The notes below the pieces were generated by a model, which worked only from the letters and a program-made list of their open reading frames with translations, was not told where the DNA came from and did not search any database. Below, piece by piece: positions 37,820 to 46,826 of a stretch of 64,000 nt of DNA. The DNA comes from Pelagomonas calceolata (lineage: Eukaryota > Sar > Pelagophyceae > Pelagomonadales > Pelagomonadaceae): positions 4,926,501 through 4,990,500 of the forward strand of contig CAKKNE010000002.1 in the NCBI GenBank assembly GCA_918797485.1. The letters are read 5' to 3'. A program made the position numbers and the translations under genes. Position 1 is the stretch's first letter. Each line of letters begins with the position of its first letter.

Positions 37820-38719
37820 TTAAAAAATCCCCTGCCACCACCACCGCTCTACGGGCGCGCTGGCGTCGCCCACGACGCGCGCCGTCGTCGCCTGCGCCTC
37901 GTTCAGCGCGGCGGCGGCGGCGAGCGCGGCATTGAGTGAAGCGACGCGATCGGCGTCGACGACGCGTTCGGTGGAGAAGAAGAGCGACGTCGGCGCGGCG
38001 CGGGCCACTTCATGCGTAATGGCCGTCGCCGCGTGGAGCTGCGTGCAGCCCGTGTCCCTCACGAGCAGGCCCGCGTTCGCCTCGGAGACACCACCCGCGA
38101 CGACGACCGCGATGCGCCGCCTCCCACAAGCCTTCTGGAGGGCCCAGAGCGTGCTGCGCCCGCCGCGCGCCGTCGCCGCGCCGCCGGACGACAGGACGCG
38201 CGCGCAGCCGAGGCGTTCTAACGCACTCGCGACGCGGTCGACGGCTCGCAGGTCCTTCGCTCTTCTTAGGACCTCGTCCGACGCGCGGTGGAAGCATATA
38301 ACGGCGTCCTTGCCCGCTGCGTCGATCAGCGTCGCCGTTGCGGCCTCGTCAATACTACCGTCGGCCCCGAGGCAACCCAGCGCGAACCCGCGGCAGCCCA
38401 CACTCCTCAATTCTCGCACCTCGCTCACCATGTCCCGCAGCTCCTCCTCCGTATATACGAAATCGCCGCTCCGAATGCGCACCAAGGCCACAACGTCCGC
38501 GGCCTCCTCGAGCGCCGCCCGGACGAGCGCCGGTGAGGGCGTCAGACCGCCGCAATGCAGCGACGCGCGCGCGCAGATTTCCACGCGCAAGGCGCCACCT
38601 CTGACGGCGTTGCGCACGCTCTCGCGGCTGTCGCAGCACGCTTCTAAGACGATTGCTGGTGCCGGCGGGCTGTCGGTCGGCTCCTCGACCTCCCACGCTG
38701 GTTGGTTTTCATCGGCCAT
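37820..38719 (-). CDS. CUTC: CutC family copper-homeostasis protein
   Basis: TIM-barrel protein of the CutC family, named for copper tolerance, though its enzymatic role is unsettled. 299 residues. Family motifs are LEACCDSRESVRNAVRGGAL, RVEICARASLHCGGLTPSPA (the E-x-C and GG-T-PS elements), RIRSGDFVYTEEEL, CFHRASDE and LSSGGAATA. GGVSEANAGLLVRDTGCTQLHA forms the last strand. The length fits human CUTC. The ATG at 38719 was chosen since the frame runs upstream only to a GTG at 38761. It is divergent to the CEP70-like gene, with a paired-CTAG motif between them. Confidence 0.92.
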   Translation of the reverse strand: MADENQPAWEVEEPTDSPPAPAIVLEACCDSRESVRNAVRGGALRVEICARASLHCGGLTPSPALVRAALEEAADVVALVRIRSGDFVYTEEELRDMVSEVRELRSVGCRGFALGCLGADGSIDEAATATLIDAAGKDAVICFHRASDEVLRRAKDLRAVDRVASALERLGCARVLSSGGAATARGGRSTLWALQKACGRRRIAVVVAGGVSEANAGLLVRDTGCTQLHAATAITHEVARAAPTSLFFSTERVVDADRVASLNAALAAAAALNEAQATTARVVGDASAPVERWWWQGIF

Positions 38720-39107
38720 TCGCCCGTCGCAGTCCTCCGACGCCGCGGCAGCGCCTCGCACCGGAACGGCTTGTTTGCGGCCGCCGCGGCCGCACAGCTC
38801 GAACCGCTTTGGTCAAGGCTCGTCAGGAGATCACCAAAGATGATCCCAATCGCTCACCCCACTACGATGCGCAGCGGCCGCGTACGAGACGACAAAGCTG
38901 GGCTTCGAGCTAGCCTGCGTTGACACACTAGAGATCTCTGGCGCCGCTGCCTTATTCAAACCAGCGGAGGACTTGCAGCGTTCAGCGGCGCTGGTGGCAC
39001 ACGCACAGACTCCCTACTACGCTGCCGACGTCGCGCAGCACCGAGAGATCGCCTGTGGCGGTAAACAAACAAAGCCACAGAGAGCGCGCGCTGCGGCAGC
39101 AAGCAAG
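38720..39107. other. Divergent promoter region CutC / CEP70-like
   Basis: About 388 bases between the two ATGs. The paired-CTAG motif at 38910-38931 lies near the middle. The plus-strand frame is open back to a TTG at 38973 but no ATG supports an earlier start. Confidence 0.5.
38910..38931. promoter_or_regulatory. Paired-CTAG motif in CutC/CEP70-like divergent promoter
   Basis: CTAG at 38910-38913 and 38928-38931 flank CCTGCGTTGACACA; the minus strand reads CTAGTGTGTCAACGCAGG then CTAG. It lies 191 bases from the CutC ATG and 177 bases from the ATG at 39108. Confidence 0.55.
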
Positions 39108-41066
39108 ATGTCGGCGATGGCCGCCGCACTAAGACAGGTCCCGCCCTTCACGCCCCTCAAACGCGAAACGACACCAGAAGACGCGCCGACCCAATTGAAA
39201 GCCATCGACGCGCTGCTCGAGGCGCGCGGGTTTGGGGAGGCCGACGCCGGCGTGTTGAGTCGAGTCGAGGACCTGCTGGAGCGGTACGAAGCGCGGGGCG
39301 AGTCCGTCCAGCGGCTCGCCGGCAAGATGTCGGCGCTAGATTCCCATAGAAGAGGTGCGGACGACGAGCTCGGCGCGATACCTACGTTAAGGAAGGAGCT
39401 CGAGCGCTGCCAGGCGGCGCTCAAGCAGTCCGAGGCCGCTCGAAGACGAGCGGAGAGCGAGAAGTTCGCCGAGACGGCGCGCGTCCACGAAGCTAGGTCT
39501 GATGCCGACCAGTGCCGCCTGAAGCGCACCGAGGCCGAGGCTCGGTTACGCCAGGCCGAATCATCATTACGAGAAGAGACCTTGCATCGGAAGCGCGCCG
39601 AGAGCAAGCTCCAACAAGCGAAAGCTAGGGCTCTGAAGCCGCAGAAAGCTCACACGTCCGCATCTGCACGGGAATTGTTTGAAGCCGCGACGGGCCGGGC
39701 GCCGCGGCCGACGTCCGCGGCGGATCAAAGGGCGTTAGAGGTCGCCGAGGTCGGCGCTAGGTGTCGCGCGAAGCTCGAGGAGGACGTGGCTAGACTCAGG
39801 GGCGACGTCGAGGTGCTACGGGCGGCCCTCGAGAGCCAGCCACCTGTCGAGCCGAAGCAGATCGTCGACGACGTCTGCGCTGCGCTCGAAGAGTCTAATT
39901 TGGAGGCCAAGGACGACGCCGCCCTGGCCGTGCCACCGACGCCGCACAACTCGCGCACTTCGTTGGTCGAGGCCTCTGGAGAAGATCCGCAGTTGCAGGC
40001 CCAGCGCGAGATGATCGAAAGAGCGGCGGAACGCAACAGAGACCTTGCGGCCGCTTTAGAACACGCGAATAGTAGGTTGGCGGAAGTCGAGAACGAGCGC
40101 GAAGCCCTCCAGTCGCGGCCGACGGCCAAGCAGTACGCGGAAAAACTTTCTGAAATATCAACTCTGGAGAAGAAGTTGTCTGACGTCCAGGGCAAGGCGC
40201 GGACGCACGAGCGGGCTCTGCGTCGCTATGCCGGTACGAAAGAATTAGTAAGAAGAGACCGGTTGGACTACGCGCTCGATCTCAAATCCCTGGACGCGAT
40301 GCCCAAGAACGTCGCCGTGGACGTCGTGCGGGAGGTCTGCCGCGATTTGCGGCTGTCGGACGCGGGCGAGGCGCCCGTAGCGGTGCGGAAACTGTGCGCG
40401 GCCACGAAGAAACTCCCGGCACTGGTCCAATTCGCCAGAAAGGCGTGCGCCATGCTCGACGTCCCATCTGTTGGTGGTGGCCCTTTGCCTTTGGAAGCCG
40501 CTCTCGACGCGCTCGAAGCCGCGAAGCTTTCCAAAAGTGATCAACAACAATTGGTGGAGCACGTCGCCGCGACTCTGGACTTACTGAGGAGGGCGGACCT
40601 CGCTCCTGACGGTGACGTGAGGGCGGACGCGCAAGCGGTCCGCAGGGCCGTCGAACAATTGTTGGATGAAAAGGCGCAAAATGCCAAAAGTAATTCCGCA
40701 TTGAAGGCCTGCAACTCGCTGATCGCGGAGACGCCGGACGCGACGTGCGGGCGCGTCCTGAACCGGGTGCGGGAGCAGCTCAATTGCAATGATGTGAAGG
40801 GCATTATTCCTTCCTTGTCGCGGAAATTATCAAGGTGCGCCGAGCTCGAGACGTTTTGTAGGGCGGCGGCCGATAGGTTGGGCGTGGCCCAGCCGGCTCG
40901 TACTGGAGCTATATTGGGCGCGATCGATAGAAGAATGGCGCGGCGCAAGAAGCCCGTCGAAGCGTTGCCGGCGTCGACGACCGCCGAGCCCGCAGCTCTG
41001 GCGCCTGCGACGACCGCGGACGAGGTGGATGACTTTTCCAAGGCGCTGGCGGCCGCGCCCGTGTAA
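39108..41066 (+). CDS. Coiled-coil protein, CEP70-like centrosomal/basal-body protein
   Basis: 652 residues. A long coiled coil occupies about residues 75-400 (LERCQAALKQSEAARRRAES and similar heptads). It includes LQSRPTAKQYAEKLSEISTL, which resembles the SRPTxKxY element of CEP70. Next comes a helical domain, RDRLDYALDLKSLDAMPKNV then VVREVCRDLRLSD, whose LPK-VxQDVCxEL pattern is typical of the CEP70 C-terminal region. CEP70 helps organise centrosomes and cilia. Most pelagophytes lack or rarely show flagella, so retention would be notable. The call is by motif memory and could be another centrosomal coiled-coil protein. Confidence 0.58.
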   Translation: MSAMAAALRQVPPFTPLKRETTPEDAPTQLKAIDALLEARGFGEADAGVLSRVEDLLERYEARGESVQRLAGKMSALDSHRRGADDELGAIPTLRKELERCQAALKQSEAARRRAESEKFAETARVHEARSDADQCRLKRTEAEARLRQAESSLREETLHRKRAESKLQQAKARALKPQKAHTSASARELFEAATGRAPRPTSAADQRALEVAEVGARCRAKLEEDVARLRGDVEVLRAALESQPPVEPKQIVDDVCAALEESNLEAKDDAALAVPPTPHNSRTSLVEASGEDPQLQAQREMIERAAERNRDLAAALEHANSRLAEVENEREALQSRPTAKQYAEKLSEISTLEKKLSDVQGKARTHERALRRYAGTKELVRRDRLDYALDLKSLDAMPKNVAVDVVREVCRDLRLSDAGEAPVAVRKLCAATKKLPALVQFARKACAMLDVPSVGGGPLPLEAALDALEAAKLSKSDQQQLVEHVAATLDLLRRADLAPDGDVRADAQAVRRAVEQLLDEKAQNAKSNSALKACNSLIAETPDATCGRVLNRVREQLNCNDVKGIIPSLSRKLSRCAELETFCRAAADRLGVAQPARTGAILGAIDRRMARRKKPVEALPASTTAEPAALAPATTADEVDDFSKALAAAPV

Positions 41067-41517
41067 GAGAAAGTTCACACGATAAATACGAACGAACGAA
41101 CGAGCTTATTGTTACGGTGCTAGGACTAGTAGGCGGAGCCCCTGCCCAGGGCCGGGGGAGACACCGCGCGTCGCCGATTCATCGGCGGCGGGTGCGTGCC
41201 GCATTTTCCATGACAGCATACCTCATTCTAAGCAGAACCGCCTCGGCAACCCTAGTACAGGCTCGCGCCCCGACTTTCGACGCTAGTGTCTTTACAGCAC
41301 GCTAGAATTATCGACGATCTCGATCGAGACCGAAGACCGCAGAGCTAGGACGCTGTCAGCTTGCAATCACATCGCTCGTCGTGGAAGCAGCGCGTCGTAG
41401 CTGTGCGCCGACGACCCGTGAACTACTGCAGCGACAGGTAGAGACAAAGCCTTTTCTCATAGATAGCTCTCAGACGCGGCCGACGCGTGCAGCAAATTGT
41501 AAGTAGCAACAACCATC
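41067..41517. other. Intergenic between CEP70-like and FKBP genes
   Basis: About 451 bases. It includes a short ACGAACGA repeat near 41089-41102 just after the first gene, and the paired-CTAG motif at 41283-41305. No gene is recognised. Confidence 0.5.
41283..41305. promoter_or_regulatory. Paired-CTAG motif upstream of FKBP
   Basis: CTAG at 41283-41286 and 41302-41305 flank TGTCTTTACAGCACG. It lies 213 bases upstream of the FKBP ATG. Confidence 0.55.
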
Positions 41518-43432
41518 ATGGCGGCAAAACCGGAAGACATCATGGGCGACGGCTCCATTTTGAAAACTATCATCAAGGCGGGCACGGGAGAGGAGAAGCC
41601 GGCATGGGGCAATAAAGTGAAAGTACATTACGTCGGCACGCTCACGTCGAATGGCGAGAAGTTCGACTCGAGCCGCGACCGTAACAGCCCTTTTGACTTT
41701 CAAGTTGGTTCTGGGGTAATCACGGGCTGGTCCGAGGCCGTGCCGACGATGCTGCTCGGTGAAATCGCAAAGTTCACCATTTCAAGCGAAAAAGCGTATG
41801 GTCCCGGCGGCTCACCACCAAAAATCCCTCCCAACGCGTCGTTAGACTTTGAGATTGAATTACTCTCATTTACGGACCGGGAGGACGTCTTGCAAGATGG
41901 GACATTAATGAAAAAACAACTCGGCAAGCCTGACGAGGACTCGTGGGTCACGCCGAACGCGAACTGTGATGTGGAGTTCAAGCTCACAATAGCGGGCGGC
42001 GACGAGCACGCCGTGAGCTGGCCCGCTGGGACTGGGTGCCCGCACGGCTTACCCCCAAGACTACGAGAAGGTTTGTTTGAGATGAGGAAGGGCGAGACGT
42101 GTTCGTTCCTATTACCTAAGGACGCCCCTGGTGTGGATTATGAAGTGACCCTTGTGAGTTGGGTCGAGAACGAGGAGTGCGTGAGCGGGGACGACGGCGC
42201 GGTGGTCAAGAGAATTGAAAGAGATAAGACGATTGGCAAAGACGACTGGAAGTGCCCGCACGACTTAGATACGGTACATATGAGAGGTAAGGTGTGGGTC
42301 GACGGCGACGAGGCGAAATGCGTCGATTACGGCGAGATTCCGCCCAATACTGACGGGTCGCAGGACGCTTCTGTTTATGTTGTGGATGAGGACCTGACCA
42401 CGTCTACTGGTAGTGCCGTGTGCCCTGGTATCGATGCCGTCGTGAAGAAGCTTAGAGTTGGAGAAATATCCACCGCGATCATTAGGAAGGACTATGGGTT
42501 CAAAGAAGGGCCACTCGCGGGCCAGCCGCTGCGCTGCCGCCTCGAGCTCGTGAAAATAGACCCACAGACCCCCAATTGGGAGATCAAGACGACCGAGCTC
42601 AAGATCGAGGCCGTTTCTGGCAGTGTGGAAATCAGTCGCCGCCGTGAGAGCACGTCGCGTCGACGGCGTCGACGCGATGCCGCAGCGTTGACGGCGTCGA
42701 CGCGATGCCGCCGCGCCGCCGCCGACATGTGCCGCCCTGACGCTGTCGACGTCGCGCCGCCGCCGTCACGCTGCCCCCGCGCAGGTCAACGCCAAGCGCT
42801 GCCTCGGCAACGCCTGGGTCGCTAGAAATGATATCCCGAGAGCGATTCGTCGATACGGCGCGGCCATAGAAATAGGGGACTCGGATTACGACATCGTCGA
42901 CGAGGACGAGAAGCGGAGGTTGCGGGAAGCTGTTTCTGCATGCAAGCTCAACCGCGCGATGTGCCACCTTAAGGTCAAAAACTACCAGGACTGCCTCAAG
43001 GACTGCTCGGACGTGCTGGACATTGATTCTACAAGTGTCAAGGCCTTGTTCCGGCAAGGCAAGTGCTATCTCGCGCTCGACAAGTGGGACGCCGCCAAGG
43101 AGTCGTTCCGAAAGGTCCTTGAGCTCGACGACGGCAACATGGAGGCTCGGCGCGGGTTGCAGAGCGTGCGCGTACCAGTCTGTGTGAAAATCAACCAACG
43201 TCGCGTCGATGGCGGGAGCGCCTGAAATTCGATTGCCACACAGGTCAAGATGCAAGCTCAGAAAGAAAAGGAGAAGAAGCTCTACGCCGGCAAGAAGCTC
43301 TTCGACGGGAAGGACCGACCTGCTCCGAAGAAGGCTCCCGCGTCGGCGTGTTGTGACGCGTCGGCGCCGGACGGGTCGTGTTGTCCGCCGCCGCCGCCCG
43401 AAGCAGCCGCGCCGCCGCCCGCGGAGCAGTAG
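41518..43432 (+). CDS. Multi-domain FKBP-type prolyl isomerase with TPR
   Basis: Peptidyl-prolyl cis-trans isomerase and probable Hsp90 co-chaperone, like plant FKBP62/FKBP72. Exons 41518-42612, 42785-43171 and 43244-43432 give 556 residues. The first FKBP domain (about 25-117) keeps the active residues: VKVHYVGTL, FDSS, GVITGWSEAV and YGPGG. Two further FKBP-like domains (about 140-215 and 250-345) are divergent. Exon 2 encodes TPRs (NRAMCHLKVKNYQDCLKDCS, ALFRQGKCYLALDKWDAAKE). Exon 3 is a Lys-rich tail ending in a Cys/Pro-rich stretch. Both introns are introners at phase 0, with splice choice set by frame and by the 8-base donor rule. Confidence 0.87.
42613..42784 (+). mobile_element. Introner element D (FKBP intron 1)
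   Basis: A 172-base intron. Left TIR CAGTGTGGAAATCA starts 8 bases after the GT donor (GTTTCTGG). The right end is diverged (CCCGCGCAG) and followed by GTCAACGC; the target copies match at only 3 of 8, so the element looks older. The core repeats the words GACGGCGTCGACGCGATGCC. Phase 0. Confidence 0.75.
43172..43243 (+). mobile_element. Introner element E (FKBP intron 2)
   Basis: A 72-base intron. TIRs are CTGTGTGAAAATCA and CGATTGCCACACAG. The donor GTACCAGT lies exactly 8 bases before the left TIR. The right flank GTCAAGAT no longer matches well. The core holds TCGCGTCGATGGCGGGAG. Phase 0. Confidence 0.82.
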
Positions 43433-43461
43433 GCGCGATTACCCCCCTAATATTGGTTTTA

Positions 43462-45024
43462 CTACTCATCGCTATCGTCGCCCGAGGCGTCCGGATCGGG
43501 CAAATCCTCGTCGTGGATCCGACACACGACCTCCACGTCGCAGCGCGCCGATGGCGCGAAGGCGGACACGTACTTCACGAAGCGCAGCGTCCCCGGGTCC
43601 CGCAGCACGATCGACAGGCAGTTATGTTGCGCCTCGACCGACAGCAAATCCCCGCCCTCCTCGCCGCCCTCGCCACTCTCGCCCGCGTAGACCGCCGCGT
43701 CGGCGTCGCCCTCGTCCTCGGCCTCTATATATGTCTCGAAGCCGCCGACTTCGCCGGACGCCCACGCCTCGTCGTCGGAACCCCCCAGAAAACAAAACGT
43801 CGCATCAATAACAGGAACGGGGTCCCCGGACACGGCCACCGTGTAGTCGCGGCCCGGGCGGAACCTTCTGATCGTGGAATCGCGCGCGACGGGCCGCACG
43901 CCCGTGATCCTCGCGAGCAACCGTCGAAACGCCGCGCTTGACGCACCATGCTCAATCTTCGCCAAAGCTCGCCCGAGGTCCGAGTCGCCCCGGGGGACGC
44001 CGTAGCGCCGCTTGTGCGGCGGGCCCACGACGCGCCAGGTGTCATGAGGGCCCGCCATCTCACTTTTTGAGATCTCACTCGCAATTTCATCACGACAAAA
44101 GTCCACCAATCGAGCGGCGCTGTCATTCGCGAAGTGGTCCCTTAAACGCGGCCACGCCTCCGGGTCCAGATAGGCCGGCGCGACCCACGCCCCAAGCGCA
44201 GAGACGTCGTCGCTCGACAAAGCACGATCAACGTCGTCCTCGTCGTCATCCCCGTCAAAACTCTTGAAAGAACGCTGTTCAACAACGCGAAGCTGTCCCA
44301 AGGACGACGCCCGAGCCGCGGCGCCGTCCCTCTGTTCCCGCGCGTGGTACCATCCACTAATCGTGAGCCGAGGCTTGTCTCCAAGCACTTCGGCGACGGC
44401 GTGGTGCGACTTGCCCGGTTCGACTTTGAACAGTAATAAAGAGTTCCATTTGCAATCGACTCGGTTGCACGGGATCGGTGAGGGCTCCCCATCGACCACG
44501 GGAAAGAGCTCGAAGGCGCCTCCATCTTCCTCGGACCAGTCCTCGTCCACGAGGTACAGCACAAAACTCACAAGTCTGTTACCGATGACGTCGTCGTGGC
44601 ACAACAAGTGGCCTCCTCGCATGTAGACGTTCGCGGAGCAGTCCACGGTGTCGCCGATGCGACCGCAGCCCGTGATCCGTTCCACGAGGCGTCGCGTCGA
44701 CTCTGAGTAGAGGGCGTCCCTAACTCGTAACAGTGAAGGCGCCTTGTCCGCGAGGTGCGGTGCGGTCCTTTCTATCGTGCCAAGATCGTGCGGCACCTGA
44801 TACACCTTAAACAGGTCCGTTTCCTTGTAGTCCGCTCTCAATTCATGAATGGCTTCGCGTCGCGCGTTTTTCAGGGTGGCGTCGTCGATCGCGGGGCTCA
44901 GGACGACGTGGGGGTACGGCGTGGCTGTCGCGTACTCGCTTTGTTTCGCTTTGATCTGATCGTCGCCGAGCGGCTGCAGGACGGCGTCGGCGGTCTTCTG
45001 GCGCTTGGTTGGCCCTTGGTCCAT
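43462..45024 (-). CDS. OGFOD1: Prolyl 3-hydroxylase Tpa1/OGFOD1 (2OG-Fe(II) dioxygenase)
   Basis: Iron- and 2-oxoglutarate-dependent oxygenase that hydroxylates a proline of ribosomal protein uS12, affecting translation accuracy and termination. 520 residues in two related double-stranded beta-helix domains. The first carries the metal site: NVYMRGGHLLCHDDVIGNR (H-x-D within LLCHDD), then VEPGKSHHAVAEVL with the distal His and RLTISGWYH with the 2OG-binding Arg. WSEEDGGAFELFPV is also family-typical. The second domain (from about 260) lacks clear metal ligands, as in yeast Tpa1. The N-terminus has a KRQK basic patch. Convergent on FKBP with a 29-base gap; divergent to RING-LON. Confidence 0.9.
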   Translation of the reverse strand: MDQGPTKRQKTADAVLQPLGDDQIKAKQSEYATATPYPHVVLSPAIDDATLKNARREAIHELRADYKETDLFKVYQVPHDLGTIERTAPHLADKAPSLLRVRDALYSESTRRLVERITGCGRIGDTVDCSANVYMRGGHLLCHDDVIGNRLVSFVLYLVDEDWSEEDGGAFELFPVVDGEPSPIPCNRVDCKWNSLLLFKVEPGKSHHAVAEVLGDKPRLTISGWYHAREQRDGAAARASSLGQLRVVEQRSFKSFDGDDDEDDVDRALSSDDVSALGAWVAPAYLDPEAWPRLRDHFANDSAARLVDFCRDEIASEISKSEMAGPHDTWRVVGPPHKRRYGVPRGDSDLGRALAKIEHGASSAAFRRLLARITGVRPVARDSTIRRFRPGRDYTVAVSGDPVPVIDATFCFLGGSDDEAWASGEVGGFETYIEAEDEGDADAAVYAGESGEGGEEGGDLLSVEAQHNCLSIVLRDPGTLRFVKYVSAFAPSARCDVEVVCRIHDEDLPDPDASGDDSDE

Positions 45025-45424
45025 CGCCTAGCTGCAGTTGTGGTGCTCGCTGCGGCGCCTAGCTGCAGTTGTTGTGCTCGCTGCGGCGGCGTCGAGCGCA
45101 GCCGTACTTTGTCACACGTCTGTATGATACAGTCAGCTATCAGCTGCTGTTGTGCGCAGTGTTATCGCTCCAAATACGCTGTGTTTAGGCTCCAAATGCA
45201 ACTCAATCGTGAGAGGAAATACCCGCGACGAACACAACAGCAAACGACAGCACAGACCACGCGAGTGCCTAGCTTTACGTTGTGAGCGCATAAAGTAGGT
45301 CTCCAAGTACATCCGTCCACGTCAAAAGCAACGCGACGACGCGTGCGCACGTTTAAAGCTCACACTGCCAGCTGTGCTCTGTGACACGACTCACACCGCT
45401 GCCCGCAACGCGCGTCACGTCATC
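45025..45424. other. Divergent promoter region OGFOD1 / RING-LON
   Basis: About 400 bases. It begins with a 31-bp tandem duplication and is otherwise AT-richer than the genes. A single CTAG lies near 45270. No gene is recognised. Confidence 0.5.
45026..45087. repeat. 31-bp tandem duplication upstream of OGFOD1
   Basis: Two near-identical units (45026-45056 and 45057-45087), each starting GCCTAGCTGCAGTTGT and differing at one or two bases. They abut the ATG and so lie in the leader or promoter; each contributes one CTAG. Confidence 0.8.
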
Positions 45425-46552
45425 ATGCTACGGCGCTCGTCAACGCGCAACGCCGCTGCCGAGAATCTTGACGAGTTCGAATGCTCGATCTGCGTCGAGC
45501 TCCTCTACGAGCCCTACACGGGACCGTGCGGGCATTCGTTCTGCCGGCGCTGCGCCGGCGAGGCGCGCCGCCGCGACCCGCGCTGCCCGACATGTAGAGC
45601 GAGCTGGCGCGGCGTCCCCGCAAACCTGCCGGTCAGTTCGGCGCTGGCCACGGCGATCCGCCGCCTCGCGCCGGCCGAGTACGCCGCTCGAGCCAATGAG
45701 GCGCCGCCGTTCGTACCGGTCACTGAGCGGACGCTCGGCGTGTTTCAGCTCTACCACGTCCTGCCGCAGCAAAGACTGCAGCTCCACATCTTCGAGCCGC
45801 GCTATCGACAACTGGTGGCGCGCGCGCGCCAGCGCGAGCCGCCGACCTTTGCCATGGCGGGTCCCGGCGCACAAGTACTCTGCGAGGTCGAGATAACGTC
45901 GCTCGACCAGTCGCGCGACGGCCGCTACTACATCGAGGTCGTCGGTCGAAGGCGCCTGCGATGCGAGCGCGACTGGCAGGATAACTCAAACCTACGCGTC
46001 GCCGTCGTCTCGGAGCTCACGGACGACGCCATCCTACCGCAGCAGGAAGCGACGCTCGCCGCCGCCGCGGCGGCACTGACGGCGGCGTCTCAATGTCTAA
46101 TTCGCGTGACGTTCCAGAGAACGGGGAGACTGGACATGGGCACGATGGAGGTCCTGGGCGCCGACCCGCCCTCCGACTTCGAGGCGCTCGGGCTTTGGTC
46201 CGCCGCACTCGTGAACGAGCTGCCGCCCCTGCGGGCCGTGCGCGACATCCGGTTGCACGTGCTCCGCGAGACCGATAGTCTGCGGCGCATGCACCTGGTC
46301 CAGGCCGTCATCCACGCGTGCCTCGACGAATTGGACGCGGCGCCGGCGACGATGCTGGACCGGGTCGTGCGCATCTCGCGAGCATTGCTCGATTACCGCG
46401 AGCTCGGCCCCTTCACACTTGTTGGAGCCGGCGCCGCCTGCGTCGCCTGTCGCACGTGGGGACAGATGGCGATGGTCTTCGTCGCGCTCTATGCGCTCTT
46501 GGCCATTTCCGTCATGGGCGTCCGCGCGCCACACGTGGAAGAAGCCGTGTAA
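45425..46552 (+). CDS. RING finger and LON substrate-binding domain protein with C-terminal TM
   Basis: Probable E3 ubiquitin ligase, 375 residues, resembling LONRF-type proteins. A C3HC4 RING at residues 18-58 reads CSICVELLYEPYTGPCGHSF, then CRRC and CPTC. A LON N-terminal-type domain follows from about residue 98 (LGVFQLYHVLPQQRLQLHIF, EPRYRQLVARA, IEVVGRRRLRCERDW). Unlike LONRF proteins it lacks TPRs and ends in a hydrophobic helix (MAMVFVALYALLAISVMGV, about 348-367), so it is probably tail-anchored with the RING facing the cytosol. The ATG at 45425 was chosen; upstream the frame begins only at GTG. Confidence 0.87.
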   Translation: MLRRSSTRNAAAENLDEFECSICVELLYEPYTGPCGHSFCRRCAGEARRRDPRCPTCRASWRGVPANLPVSSALATAIRRLAPAEYAARANEAPPFVPVTERTLGVFQLYHVLPQQRLQLHIFEPRYRQLVARARQREPPTFAMAGPGAQVLCEVEITSLDQSRDGRYYIEVVGRRRLRCERDWQDNSNLRVAVVSELTDDAILPQQEATLAAAAAALTAASQCLIRVTFQRTGRLDMGTMEVLGADPPSDFEALGLWSAALVNELPPLRAVRDIRLHVLRETDSLRRMHLVQAVIHACLDELDAAPATMLDRVVRISRALLDYRELGPFTLVGAGAACVACRTWGQMAMVFVALYALLAISVMGVRAPHVEEAV

Positions 46553-46571
46553 TGTGTCATGATTGTAACTC

Positions 46572-46595
46572 CTAGCGCAACGTAGAGATGACTAG
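46572..46595. promoter_or_regulatory. Paired-CTAG motif between RING-LON and PPEF
   Basis: CTAG at 46572-46575 and 46592-46595 flank CGCAACGTAGAGATGA; the minus strand begins CTAGTCATCTCTACG. It lies 232 bases upstream of the PPEF ATG and 20 bases after the RING-LON stop. Confidence 0.42.
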
Positions 46596-46826
46596 AAGGG
46601 AAGCATCTTTCACGGACGAGGCCTCCCGCTCAACGGCACTCGGGGAATTGCTGGCCCGTCCAGCTGCTGGCCAGGCTCCGCTTTGCTCCCGGCGCTGGCA
46701 ATCAACGCCCGCGTGAAGCACAAATAGTTTAGGGTCGCCGAGGCATCCGAAAGGCTGCCAACGCCGCCCTCGACGCGAAGTCGCACCGTGCCAACATACC
46801 TGCAGCCCATTGGGGCAGCCTAAACC

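Noticed and set aside
38973-39107. Upstream extension of the CEP70-like protein
   Set aside because: The frame is open but begins at a TTG; no ATG exists before 39108 and the added residues look unlike the coiled coil.
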